DNA from: Phyllobacterium chamaecytisi
GTDB taxonomy: Bacteria; Pseudomonadota; Alphaproteobacteria; Rhizobiales; Rhizobiaceae
DNA length: 64,000 bases
Assembly: GCF_020164455.1 (NCBI RefSeq)
Contig: NZ_JAIQWW010000008.1
Coordinates: 186,001-250,000 of the forward strand
Direction of reading: 5' to 3'
The stretch's first letter is position 1, and the number at the start of each line of letters is the position of its first letter. Below the pieces are notes generated by a model. It ran no database searches. It was not told where the DNA came from and saw only the letters and a program-made list of their open reading frames with translations. Shown here one piece after another: positions 46,566 to 55,392 of the stretch. A program made the translations under genes and the position numbers.

Positions 46566-47246
46566 ATGCAATTGAAAGGAAAGAGATTAAAGGTGGTGAG
46601 GGTTTCCAAACGACAGAACGATCCGGTGGCAAAGCTGCGCAAGGCGATCGAGACAGGGCATTTTCTCCCGGGTCAGCGGCTTCCTGAGATAGAATTGGCA
46701 GAGTGGTTGGGCGTCAATCGGGTCAATGTGAAGCTGGCGCTTGGGAAGCTGGATCAAGAAGGCCTCGTTGAAGTCGAGCGCAACAAGGGTGCGCGCGTCC
46801 GTGTGATCAGCGACAAGGAGGCGGTTGAAATCCTTCAAACCTTTGCGTCGCTTGAGACGCTCATTGCACGCAACGCTGCCGCCAAGGCGACCGCAGATGA
46901 TTGCGAGCGCCTTAAGATGATTTTGACAGCAATCAAGCAGGCCCGTGCCGAGGAAGCCTATGTTGAATATTTGCATGAGATAAACAAACTTCACACCGAG
47001 ATTCGGCGCATCGCCGCTCTTTCGACCGCAAACCGCATCGTCGCAACGTTAAATGCGCAGATCGCGCGCTTCCGGTTTCAAACAGTTTTGTTCCCGGGCC
47101 GTATCAAACAATCCATCCAGGAGCTGGAGGAAATTGTCGCTGCGATCTGCGCCGCTGATGGTGTGCGTGCCGGAAAGGCAATGCTCGAGCACCTCAACAA
47201 TGTTGCAAAGGCCCTGGAGCAGAACCTGGCTCGCGTGAACGCCTGA
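46566..47246 (+). CDS. GntR-family regulator (FadR/VanR subgroup), likely controller of the cluster
   Basis: The protein of about 226 residues has the N-terminal winged HTH of GntR proteins: VAKLRKAIETGHFLPGQRLP, EIELAEWLGVNRVNVKLALG, and KLDQEGLVEVERNKGARVRV. An all-helical FCD-type effector domain follows (VEILQTFASLETLIARNAAA through EYLHEINKLHTEIRRIAALS). The ATG at 46566 lacks a ribosome site; a GTG at 46593 with AAGGAAAGAG upstream is a good alternative. It lies between the two importer operons. The palindrome ATTGNTANCAAT found at four units of the cluster contains the GT-AC core of GntR operators, so this protein is the natural candidate to bind it (inference). Confidence 0.9.
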   Translation: MQLKGKRLKVVRVSKRQNDPVAKLRKAIETGHFLPGQRLPEIELAEWLGVNRVNVKLALGKLDQEGLVEVERNKGARVRVISDKEAVEILQTFASLETLIARNAAAKATADDCERLKMILTAIKQARAEEAYVEYLHEINKLHTEIRRIAALSTANRIVATLNAQIARFRFQTVLFPGRIKQSIQELEEIVAAICAADGVRAGKAMLEHLNNVAKALEQNLARVNA

Positions 47247-47403
47247 AGCTTTCTGCTTTCCTGGAGCGCTTGCCTGCTGCGAAGGCGTTGGATGAAGATG
47301 ATCGGTGCGCAAGTCTGTGGACTTCGCCGCATGCTGCAAAAGTTTCGATTCCTGGGCTTGTCGCAGGAGATAATTCTCCAGATCCGCAAATAGTGAAATC
47401 AAT

Positions 47404-47415
47404 ATTGTTAGCAAT
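47404..47415. promoter_or_regulatory. Shared operator-like site C (upstream of the Dpp-type permease operon)
   Basis: ATTGTTAGCAAT, matching the consensus ATTGNTANCAAT, within a larger palindrome (ATATTG...CAATAT), 87 bp from the first permease start. Confidence 0.6.
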
Positions 47416-47501
47416 ATAGCCCTTGGTGTGGAATTGTTGCTTAAGCTTCGGCAACCTGACTGGTTGTCGTTGGTCAGGTGTGATCGCAGGGGTGCAACTC
47501 G

Positions 47502-48623
47502 ATGACGGAAGAGATCCCGGCAGTGTCTGCGTTGCGCCGCGCCGTTTTTCGAGACTCGGGCACTTCGCCGTTCGCTTTGCGCGCTTTAACCGGACCTTTG
47601 CGATACTGCACCGCATTTGCCGGCAGGCTGGCATCGGCGGCAGTGGTTCCGGGCGTCGTTCTGCTGGGCCTCCTTTTTGTCGTCTTCGCCATTGGTCGAT
47701 TGCTACCCACAGACCCTGTTCTGACCGTGATCGGGGATCATGCGCCGCAAGAACTATACGAAAAAGTGCGTCGTGAGATGCATCTGGACAAACCGATAGC
47801 CGAGCAGTTTGTCCTGTTCGGCCTGGACATGGCGCGCGGAGATTTCGGTGTTGCCACGACAACCGGAAATCCCGTCGTAGAGGACATCGGCCGCTTTCTA
47901 CCCGCGACGATCGAGTTGGCGACCGTGGCAATCGCGCTCGGTGTAGGGCTGGGTGTTCCAACTGGATTGCTGGCGGTCCGATTCTCCGGCAGGTGGCCGG
48001 ACAATCTCGTGCGGCTGATCGCAATCCTTGGAAATTCCATACCGATCTTCTGGATGGGATTGGTGGGGCTGCTCTTGTTTTATGCGCATCTCGGCTGGGT
48101 AGGGGGACCGGGAAGGCTTGACATCGTCTATCAGTATACGGTCCCCAGAGTGACCGGCCTTGTTCTGGTAGATACAGCGATCAGTGGCAACGCGGCAGCA
48201 TTCTGCAATGCGGTTTCGCATATAGCCCTTCCTGCCTTGCTGTTGGGATTGGTTGTCTTTAGCGATATAGCCCGCACCACTCGCGGGTTGCTGCTGTGGC
48301 AGTATCGCCAGGACTATATCAACGTCGCACGGCTGAAGGGACTGTCTGAAACGAATGTATTGTGGCGCCATGCCTTGCCTAACGCGGCGGGTCCTCTCCT
48401 TGCCGTTATCGCCTGGAGCTACGCCTATCTGCTCGAAGGAGCGGTGTTGACGGAGACAGTGTTCGCCTGGCCTGGACTCGGACTCTACATCACTCAGTCC
48501 CTGATGGCGTCTGATATGCGTGCTGTGCTGGCGGCAACGTTGATCATCGGTACCATATTCATGGTGCTGAACATGGTGGCGGAAATCGCCCAAACGCGCG
48601 TCGATCCGCGTACGCGGGCCTGA
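47502..48623 (+). CDS. Peptide/nickel-type ABC transporter permease (DppB-like)
   Basis: The 373-residue membrane protein has a longer N-terminus than usual (about 40 extra residues), then the DppB pattern: LLFVVFAIGRLLPTDPVLTV, HLDKPIAEQFVLFGLDMARG, and the EAA loop INVARLKGLSETNVLWRHAL. About six spans. The following permease starts three bases after its stop. Together with 48627-51103 it forms the membrane and energy part for the family-5 binding protein at 38332. Confidence 0.9.
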   Translation: MTEEIPAVSALRRAVFRDSGTSPFALRALTGPLRYCTAFAGRLASAAVVPGVVLLGLLFVVFAIGRLLPTDPVLTVIGDHAPQELYEKVRREMHLDKPIAEQFVLFGLDMARGDFGVATTTGNPVVEDIGRFLPATIELATVAIALGVGLGVPTGLLAVRFSGRWPDNLVRLIAILGNSIPIFWMGLVGLLLFYAHLGWVGGPGRLDIVYQYTVPRVTGLVLVDTAISGNAAAFCNAVSHIALPALLLGLVVFSDIARTTRGLLLWQYRQDYINVARLKGLSETNVLWRHALPNAAGPLLAVIAWSYAYLLEGAVLTETVFAWPGLGLYITQSLMASDMRAVLAATLIIGTIFMVLNMVAEIAQTRVDPRTRA

Positions 48624-48626
48624 CGT

Positions 48627-49517
48627 ATGGGCGCAGTCAAGGAATGGCTTTTCGACAATAGTCCCAATACCCCGCTCCAGGCGCAACTGGGAAGGGTCGC
48701 ACGCGATATCAGGGCGGTGCTGCGCGATCCGATCGCGGTCATCGGTCTGCTCGTTGTCTTGGTGATGGTGGGCGTTGCGGCCCTCGCACCGGTGTTGCCG
48801 GTCCAGGATCCCGGTTTCCAGATCCTCAACGACCGTTTGCAACCGCCGTCTGCGGTCCACTGGTTCGGGACCGACATGCTCGGACGCGATATCTTTTCGC
48901 GCGTTGTGTCAGGCGCGCGGCCGACGCTCGCCATTGTTGCCTCGGTTCTGGCGATCGTGACGCCGCTGGGCGTCCTGATCGGCATTGCTTCCGGGCTGTT
49001 CGCACGGCTCGACACGCCGTTTATGCGGCTCTGTGATGTGTTCATGGCGTTTCCGCGCCTTATTCTGGCGATTGCCGTAGCGGTCACGCTTGGCCCCGGC
49101 ATCGGGGCGGCGATCGTCGCGATCGCAGTGACAGGGTGGCCTTCCTATGCCCGCATCGCCCGGGCTGAGGCCGTGGTAATCCGGCGATCCGAATTCGTGC
49201 AGGCCGCGCAGGTGCTTGGCGCCTCGCGTATCCGCATCATGCTCACACACGTTCTACCGCTTTGCCTGCCTTCGGCAATCGTCCGTGCCACACTCGATGC
49301 CTCGAGCATCATTCTCATAACCTCAGGACTGGGGTTTCTGGGGGCCAGCGTGCCGCCTCCGCAACCAGAATGGGGTGCAATGGTCGCCGAGGGCAGGGAT
49401 GTCATATTCGAGGCGTGGTGGGTCTCGACGATGCCCGGAATTGCAATCCTGGTTTTTGCCCTTGGCTTCAATCTGCTCGGCGATGCGTTGCGCAATCTTT
49501 TCGATCCGCGGGCTTGA
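48627..49517 (+). CDS. Peptide/nickel-type ABC transporter permease (DppC-like)
   Basis: The 296-residue protein shows the DppC N-terminal helix and the signature HWFGTDMLGRDIFSRVVSGA, the EAA loop VQAAQVLGASRIRIMLTHVL, and the end FNLLGDALRNLFDPRA. About six spans. Spacing of three bases to the preceding gene and six to the next indicates one operon. Confidence 0.92.
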   Translation: MGAVKEWLFDNSPNTPLQAQLGRVARDIRAVLRDPIAVIGLLVVLVMVGVAALAPVLPVQDPGFQILNDRLQPPSAVHWFGTDMLGRDIFSRVVSGARPTLAIVASVLAIVTPLGVLIGIASGLFARLDTPFMRLCDVFMAFPRLILAIAVAVTLGPGIGAAIVAIAVTGWPSYARIARAEAVVIRRSEFVQAAQVLGASRIRIMLTHVLPLCLPSAIVRATLDASSIILITSGLGFLGASVPPPQPEWGAMVAEGRDVIFEAWWVSTMPGIAILVFALGFNLLGDALRNLFDPRA

Positions 49518-49523
49518 GAGGAG

Positions 49524-50369
49524 ATGAAATTGCACGGTTCCCTGCTCGACGTTTGTGATCTTCAGGTCGGCTTTCGCACCTCCGACGGCTATGTCGAGGC
49601 CGTGAAGGGCGTCAGCTTCACACTTCGTCGCGAGCGTCTGGCGATTGTGGGCGAGTCGGGATCGGGAAAATCGATGACGGTCCGCTCGCTGATCGGCCTT
49701 GCCGGGCACAATGCAATCGTTTCGGCGCGGCATGCCCGCTTCGGTGAGACGGATCTGCTGTCGCTTTCGGGTCGCGAGCTCAGTGCAGTTCGCGGCCATC
49801 GCATTGCGATGGTGGTTCAGGATCCAAGGCAAGGCCTCAATCCGGTGCAGACCGCTGGGCGCCAGGTCGGCGAGATGCTCCGCATGCATCGACGGACCCG
49901 GCGGCACGACATGCGCAATGCGGTAGAGACGCTTTTCGACGAAGTGCACATCCGCGATCCGCGGCGGGTGTTCGATCTTTATCCCCACGAACTCTCGGGC
50001 GGGATGGCGCAACGCGTGATGGTTGCGATGATGCTCGCCGGTGGGCCAGACATCCTGATAGCCGATGAGGCCACGTCCGCCCTCGATGCGGTCGTTCAAA
50101 GGCGCATCCTCGAACTGATCGACGAGCAGGTCCGGTTGCGGGGTATGGGTCTTATCCTCATCAGCCACGACCTGGAACTTGTCTCCGGCTTCGCCGACCG
50201 GATCATGGTCATGTATGCAGGCCGTACCGTGGAAACGTTCGCCGCAGGGCAGGGATACGGGAGCGCGCGACATCCCTACACGCACGGACTGATCGCGTGC
50301 GTGCCATCCCTGGATCACCCCGGCCAGCGTCTGCCGATCCTCAACCGTGATCCGGAGTGGGCCCGATGA
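49524..50369 (+). CDS. Peptide-type ABC transporter ATP-binding protein (DppD-like)
   Basis: The 281-residue ATPase has Walker A VGESGSGKS, Q-loop MVVQDPRQGLNP, signature LSGGMAQRVMVAMML, Walker B ILIADEATSALDAV and the switch segment ISHDLELVSGFADR. It ends with the oligopeptide-transporter tail (HPYTHGLIACVPSL). GAGGAG touches the ATG, so a TTG two codons later may be the true start. The stop overlaps the next start (ATGA). Confidence 0.92.
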   Translation: MKLHGSLLDVCDLQVGFRTSDGYVEAVKGVSFTLRRERLAIVGESGSGKSMTVRSLIGLAGHNAIVSARHARFGETDLLSLSGRELSAVRGHRIAMVVQDPRQGLNPVQTAGRQVGEMLRMHRRTRRHDMRNAVETLFDEVHIRDPRRVFDLYPHELSGGMAQRVMVAMMLAGGPDILIADEATSALDAVVQRRILELIDEQVRLRGMGLILISHDLELVSGFADRIMVMYAGRTVETFAAGQGYGSARHPYTHGLIACVPSLDHPGQRLPILNRDPEWAR

Positions 50370-51103
50370 CGCCGCAGGCTCTTTCCCTTGACGGGCTGTC
50401 AATCCGTTTGGGGGCGTCGCTGGTCGTCGACACGGTCTCGCTGACGCTCGAGCATGGGGAAAGTCTCGGCATCGTCGGGGAATCCGGCTGTGGCAAGAGC
50501 ACATTGCTGAAATGCATTGCGGGCATCTACGATACCTGGTTGGGAAACATCGAAGTTTTCGGTAGCAAACTCAATGCCCGGCGAACCTATGCCGATCGCC
50601 GTCTCCTGCAGATCGTTTTTCAGGATCCAGCGGCAGCGCTGAACCCGGCGCACACCGTGGACACAATCCTGCGCGAACCGTTGATCATTCATCGCTTCGA
50701 TAGGCAGGACAAGCGCATCGCCGACGTGCTCGAAGCGGTCAGTCTGCCGCATTCCATCCGGTTCAGGTTTCCCGGTCAGATTTCGGGAGGGCAGCGGCAG
50801 CGTCTTTGCATTGCGCGCGCTCTGCTGGTCGAGCCAAGGATAATACTGCTGGATGAGACGACATCATCGCTCGATGTGTCGGTGCAAGCGGAGATCCTCA
50901 ACCTGCTCGCCGAATTGCGCGACGAGCGGCAGATTTCCTACCTCCTCATAAGTCACGATCTCGCGGTTGTCGCACAGTTGTGCGAGCGGATCATGGTGAT
51001 GGCCGCCGGAAAGATCGTCGGACGCACCACGCGCGATGAATTGCGCGGCAAAGCAAAAGAGGAAAGCTACCGCAAGCTGCTGTTGCCCTTTTCGCGAGAT
51101 TAG
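50366..51103 (+). CDS. Peptide-type ABC transporter ATP-binding protein (DppF-like)
   Basis: The start at 50366 overlaps the previous stop as ATGA. The 245-residue ATPase carries Walker A VGESGCGKST, Q-loop IVFQDPAAALNP, signature ISGGQRQRLCIARAL, Walker B IILLDETTSSLDVS and ISHDLAVVAQLCER. It lacks the C-terminal oligopeptide motif present in its partner. It completes the five-part importer. Confidence 0.92.
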   Translation: MTPQALSLDGLSIRLGASLVVDTVSLTLEHGESLGIVGESGCGKSTLLKCIAGIYDTWLGNIEVFGSKLNARRTYADRRLLQIVFQDPAAALNPAHTVDTILREPLIIHRFDRQDKRIADVLEAVSLPHSIRFRFPGQISGGQRQRLCIARALLVEPRIILLDETTSSLDVSVQAEILNLLAELRDERQISYLLISHDLAVVAQLCERIMVMAAGKIVGRTTRDELRGKAKEESYRKLLLPFSRD

Positions 51104-51269
51104 AATCTTCGTGCCTTGTCGTGAACGTGTCGCTCCGCAGGTCCAGTCTTTCAAGTCCTTCTAAGGCGACGTTCGGTGATTACGCTTTAGGCAGTGCGCT
51201 CAAAAACCGTGCGTCCCACAGATCGAAAAGAGCAATTTATTTCCATCTCGCATCAAGAATGGGCAGTTA

Positions 51270-51293
51270 ATTGTTATCAAGATTGATATCAAT
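51270..51293. promoter_or_regulatory. Shared operator-like site D (tandem, upstream of the NRPS gene)
   Basis: Two adjoining copies of the consensus ATTGNTANCAAT occur here. ATTGTTATCAAG is at 51270-51281 with one mismatch, and the exact palindrome ATTGATATCAAT is at 51282-51293. The second copy sits inside a 16-bp perfect palindrome (51280-51295). It ends 38 bp before the synthetase start. Confidence 0.6.
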
Positions 51294-51331
51294 CTGCTTG
51301 GATATGCTCATTCGAAACGGGCGGTATTGAG

Positions 51332-54300
51332 ATGACAAAATCCACACTCATACAGCAACTGAAAGAGCAGGTTCTGCGACATCCGGATCGAGTTGCCGTC
51401 TCCTCGGATTCTGGTTCGCTGACTTTTGCCGAGCTTTGGCGTCGCAGCGGACAGGTCGCGGCCCATTTGCGCAATCATGGCGTCAAAGCCGACGCCGTTG
51501 TTGGCGTCTTTGTCGATTCCTCGCTCGAACTCGAGATTGCGATCTGGGCTGTTCTTCGCTCGGGTGGAGCGTACCTGCCGTTGTCTCCGGAGTATCCGAG
51601 CGTCCGGCTGCGATATTCTCTTGAGGATTCCGGTGCCAGGATCATCCTCACGACGGCACTCCTGGAGAGCGATGCACGGACAATCCAGTCCGCCCAAGGT
51701 GCAATTGTCCGTATTGAGGATTGTCTGGAAGGTGGGAGCGACGATGCCGAACAGGACGGTTACGCCGGATCGAACAACCTTGCCTACGTCATCTATACAT
51801 CGGGAAGCACGGGCAAGCCCAAAGGCGTGGCGATCGAGCATGGGAGCATTGCGCACCAACTCGATTGGTTGCGTGACGCCATGGGCATCAACGAAGACGT
51901 CAGGATTTTGCAAAAGACCCCCTTCAGCTTCGATGCGGCCCAATGGGAAATCCTTAGTATCGCTCTTGGCGCAACCGTCGTCATGGCCGGCATCGGCACA
52001 TACCGCGACCCATCCAGACTCGTCGAAACCGCCAAACGCCATGCGGTCACAACGCTGCAGTGTGTGCCGACACTTTGGATGGCTCTTTTGGAAACGGACG
52101 GATTTCAGGATTTAAGCCTTGCCCAGATATTTAGCGGCGGGGAGGCCCTGACGTCGCGTCTTGCGCGCAATCTCATCCGTGTTCACCCCTCAGCAAGCCT
52201 GGTTAACTTGTACGGGCCGACAGAGACCACCATTAATGTCTCTGCCTACACTGTCAGAGCCGACGAACTTGATGATACCGACCGCGTCCTGCCGATCGGA
52301 TTCCCGGTCTACCATACAGACCTCATTGTTTGCGATGGTGCGAGGGAACTTGCGGATGGCGAAGTTGGCGAACTTTGCATTACCGGACCCCAGCTGGCCC
52401 GTGGCTACATCGGCAATGCGGAGCTGACCGCGGCTAAATTCACGATGTTGGTCGACGCGCAGGGGCGCAAGCGCCGCGTATATCGAACCGGGGATCTTGC
52501 GATCAAGGGCGCCGCCGATGGGGTCGTCGGTTTCCTTGGCCGCGTCGACAATCAAGTCAAGATCAGCGGCCATCGCATCGAACTGGACGAGATCCGGCTG
52601 GCGATCGAGAACCATCGCTGGATCCGAAGGGCGACGGTTGTTCCCTGGCAAACCCGTCGCGGCACCCCGCAATTGGCCGCTTTCGTCGAGTTGGATGAAA
52701 CCGAAGCGGCCCTGATGGACCAGAACATCTCCGGCAGCCATCACAAATCCAAGGCTAGCCGCCGCCAGGTCAACGCGCAGCTTTCGAACGGCGCGTTCCG
52801 TTTGGCGGACGAGCTTGACGGAAATATCGTAAGCCTGCCATCCCGCGAGGCCCCAGAGGATATCGCGACACGGGCATTTGCGCGCAAAACCTATCGCAAT
52901 TTCAGGACGCGGGTCCGCGGCGATCAGATCGTAGAGGCTATACGCAGTGCGCAACGTCCTCCGCTGCCAGGCAGCACTCATGACGCGAAACTTGATAAAA
53001 CTCTGATAGGGCGAATCTTGCGCTGGTTTGGCCCGTTCTCCAGCGATACACGCCTTTTACCCAAATACGCCTACGCTTCTCCAGGTGCATTGAACGCATC
53101 GCAAATCTTTGTGGAAGCCTATGGTGTGGAGGGCCTCTCGCCGGGCCTGTATTACTTCCACCCGGCAGACCATACATTGACCCACGTTTCGCCATTGACG
53201 CCATCGGATGTCGGTATTCGCCTCCACGTTTATGGCAAGCGCAGCCGTATCCGGGAAGTCTATTCGACAAATGTGGACGAGGTTCTTCACCTCGAAGCGG
53301 GGCACATGCTGGGGCTTCTTGAGGAAGTCGCAGTCGAGCACGGTCTCTACCCGGCCAGGGCGGCGCCGCCGCATTCCGCCCCGGCGGAGCTTTTCAGTGC
53401 CGAAGACTACCTCCACACTCTCAGTGTCAAATTGGCTCGGCCGGTTGTGCCAGAGCCGCTCGTCAAGTCCCTCGCCCTTGTTCAGATCCACGAAGAGACC
53501 CCGGATGGCGTTAAACCCGGTACGTATGGACTGGATAGCGACAAGCTGACGCCCATCGGTGATCCCATCATTCGCCGCAAGGACGTCATTGCCATCAATC
53601 AGGCGGTCTTCGACCGGTCGACCTTTGGCATAGCTTTGATCGTTGCGAAGCAATCCGGATGGGAAGGTTTTGTCGAACTCGGCCGCTTTCTCCACCGCCT
53701 GCAAACCAGCGACCCCGAGATCGGGTTGATGTCGTCGGGCTACAGTTCGCTTTCGGGCTACGAGATGGCGACGTCGATCCGGCTGGATGCACTCATCGGA
53801 AAGGACTTTTTCTCCGGGAACGGCACCATTTCCTATTTTGCCCTGGGAGGCGGGATTTCTTCCGCCCAGCGATCAAGCCGCGGCATGGAAGAAGACCTCG
53901 TGCACATGCGCGGGCCGACGGAAATTCTGAAGGACGATCTGCGCGAACTGTTACCCGAATATATGGTTCCTTCGCGCGTGAAAGTGATCGACACGACACC
54001 GACCATGCCGAGCGGCAAGATCGATCTGCAGTCACTGCGCAATCTGGTCGAAGCGGAAGAAAGCGCGCGCCCGATCGTCCCGCCCGGCACGAGAACCGAG
54101 CTTGAGGTCGCGGGCATCTGGAAGGACATTCTGGGTCTGGAGTACGAGGAACTGTCGATCCGGGATTCGTTTTTCGACGTGGGCGGCAATTCCCTTTCGG
54201 CCATGGCGCTCATCAATCGGCTGAACGCCAGATTTGGTACAAGGCTACCGATACAGGCCCTCTTCGCTGTGCCGACTGTCGAAGCCCTTGCAAGCGAAAT

Positions 54301-55381
54301 CGGCTCCGGTGCGGTTGCCCTCGCCAGCCGCCTGGTCAGCCTCAATGAGGCACCAGTGGGAAGCCCGATCTATTGCTGGCCGGGACTGGGAGGCTATCCC
54401 ATGATCCTTCGATCATTGGCGCAGGCGGCAGATCAAGGTTCATATCGGTTCCTTGGCGTTCAGGCGCACGGCATCAATCCGGATGAAGTCCCGTTTACGA
54501 CCATCCAGGAAATGGCGGCGGCGGATGTGGAGCTCATTCAGCGTCACGATCCCACAGGCCCGATTACGTGCATCGGCTATTCGTTCGGTGCCCGGGTGGC
54601 CTTCGAAACTGCTTATCAGTTGGAACAGCTGGGTCGAACGGTGGAGAGGATCGTTCTCATTGCCCCTGGATCTCCGTTGCAAAAGACAACCGCGGCGGCA
54701 GCCGAGGCTGATCGCTTCGAGGACGAACGGTTCCTGCGTATTCTTTTGTCGGTGTTTGCCGGGACGCTGAACTCACCCCTGGAGGCGCAATTGCTTGCCA
54801 GCGTCGGTGACGAGCGCGCCTTCATCGACTTCATCACGAGTAAGTTCGAGGATCTTTCGACCGAGCTGGTGGCGCGAATCGTCACCGTCGTCAAAGCCAC
54901 GTTCTCCTTCGAATACACCTTCGACGAGCTCAGTCAGCGTGCGGTTCGGGCGCCGATCACCCTCATCAAGGCGCAAGGGGACGACTATTCGTTCCTGGAG
55001 ACAGCCAGCAGCAGCCAAGGCTTTAGCCAGGTCATCGAACTTTCCCATGACCATTATTCAATCCTGCGTGGCGATGGCCAGATGGCGCTCGCCCAGGTTC
55101 TCAGCGACGTGCTTTCATCCGATCGGGAGATTTCCATGCCTCATATCAGTGTCAAGCATTTCCCCGCCCACATCGACGAGGGTCGCCGAAAGATTTTGGC
55201 CGACGAGCTCGCATCCGCCGTCATCAAAGCCTTCGGCTGCGCGCCGAATGTGGTCTCGGTGGCGCTCGAACCGGTGGAGGAGGCCAACTGGGATGCGCTC
55301 GTCTACCAGCCCGAGATCATCGGACGACAGAAATTTCTGGTCAGAGAGCCAAGCTACGGCCTACGCCAAAACGCAAAATAG
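51332..55381 (+). CDS. Indigoidine-synthetase-like NRPS (A-Ox-T-TE) with in-frame C-terminal tautomerase
   Basis: The 1349-residue synthetase contains an adenylation domain with A3 IYTSGSTGKPKGV (154-166) and A5 NLYGPTETT. Its A8 region is DNQVKISGHRIELDEI (406-421). A large insertion (about 430-860) replaces the normal A8-A10 link; its stretch SPGALNASQIFVEAYGVEGL and neighbours fit McbC/nitroreductase-type FMN oxidase domains. A10 resumes with MPSGKIDLQSL (892-902). The carrier site is FFDVGGNSLSA (Ser954) and the thioesterase has GYSFG (Ser1084) and DHYSIL (His1241). This order, and the end of the thioesterase near residue 1268, equal those of indigoidine synthetase, which makes a blue dimer from glutamine. 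The specificity residues read by eye are D-A-W-Q-I-S-L-I-N-K, close to a code reported for glutamine (DAWQFGLIDK). Residues 1269-1349 are a PptA-like tautomerase. The product is not proven. Confidence 0.88.
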   Translation: MTKSTLIQQLKEQVLRHPDRVAVSSDSGSLTFAELWRRSGQVAAHLRNHGVKADAVVGVFVDSSLELEIAIWAVLRSGGAYLPLSPEYPSVRLRYSLEDSGARIILTTALLESDARTIQSAQGAIVRIEDCLEGGSDDAEQDGYAGSNNLAYVIYTSGSTGKPKGVAIEHGSIAHQLDWLRDAMGINEDVRILQKTPFSFDAAQWEILSIALGATVVMAGIGTYRDPSRLVETAKRHAVTTLQCVPTLWMALLETDGFQDLSLAQIFSGGEALTSRLARNLIRVHPSASLVNLYGPTETTINVSAYTVRADELDDTDRVLPIGFPVYHTDLIVCDGARELADGEVGELCITGPQLARGYIGNAELTAAKFTMLVDAQGRKRRVYRTGDLAIKGAADGVVGFLGRVDNQVKISGHRIELDEIRLAIENHRWIRRATVVPWQTRRGTPQLAAFVELDETEAALMDQNISGSHHKSKASRRQVNAQLSNGAFRLADELDGNIVSLPSREAPEDIATRAFARKTYRNFRTRVRGDQIVEAIRSAQRPPLPGSTHDAKLDKTLIGRILRWFGPFSSDTRLLPKYAYASPGALNASQIFVEAYGVEGLSPGLYYFHPADHTLTHVSPLTPSDVGIRLHVYGKRSRIREVYSTNVDEVLHLEAGHMLGLLEEVAVEHGLYPARAAPPHSAPAELFSAEDYLHTLSVKLARPVVPEPLVKSLALVQIHEETPDGVKPGTYGLDSDKLTPIGDPIIRRKDVIAINQAVFDRSTFGIALIVAKQSGWEGFVELGRFLHRLQTSDPEIGLMSSGYSSLSGYEMATSIRLDALIGKDFFSGNGTISYFALGGGISSAQRSSRGMEEDLVHMRGPTEILKDDLRELLPEYMVPSRVKVIDTTPTMPSGKIDLQSLRNLVEAEESARPIVPPGTRTELEVAGIWKDILGLEYEELSIRDSFFDVGGNSLSAMALINRLNARFGTRLPIQALFAVPTVEALASEIGSGAVALASRLVSLNEAPVGSPIYCWPGLGGYPMILRSLAQAADQGSYRFLGVQAHGINPDEVPFTTIQEMAAADVELIQRHDPTGPITCIGYSFGARVAFETAYQLEQLGRTVERIVLIAPGSPLQKTTAAAAEADRFEDERFLRILLSVFAGTLNSPLEAQLLASVGDERAFIDFITSKFEDLSTELVARIVTVVKATFSFEYTFDELSQRAVRAPITLIKAQGDDYSFLETASSSQGFSQVIELSHDHYSILRGDGQMALAQVLSDVLSSDREISMPHISVKHFPAHIDEGRRKILADELASAVIKAFGCAPNVVSVALEPVEEANWDALVYQPEIIGRQKFLVREPSYGLRQNAK
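55136..55381 (+). CDS. PptA-like 4-oxalocrotonate tautomerase, in frame with the NRPS; possible independent start
   Basis: The last 81 codons of the synthetase gene encode MPHISVKHFPAHIDEGRRKI and ANWDALVYQPEIIGRQKFL, closely following the E. coli PptA pattern. These tautomerases use the N-terminal proline, freed by loss of Met1, as general base. In the fusion the proline is internal and would be inactive. However, the ATG at 55136 has GGGAGA five bases upstream, so ribosomes may start here and make a free tautomerase with Pro1. I list it separately because both forms may exist. Confidence 0.6.
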   Translation: MPHISVKHFPAHIDEGRRKILADELASAVIKAFGCAPNVVSVALEPVEEANWDALVYQPEIIGRQKFLVREPSYGLRQNAK

Positions 55382-55392
55382 GGAGAGAAAAG

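Noticed and set aside
49323-50504. 393-codon open frame on the minus strand
   Set aside because: It lies entirely opposite the well-supported DppC/DppD/DppF genes, is rich in His/Arg/Pro and has no domain; long antisense frames are common in GC-rich genes.
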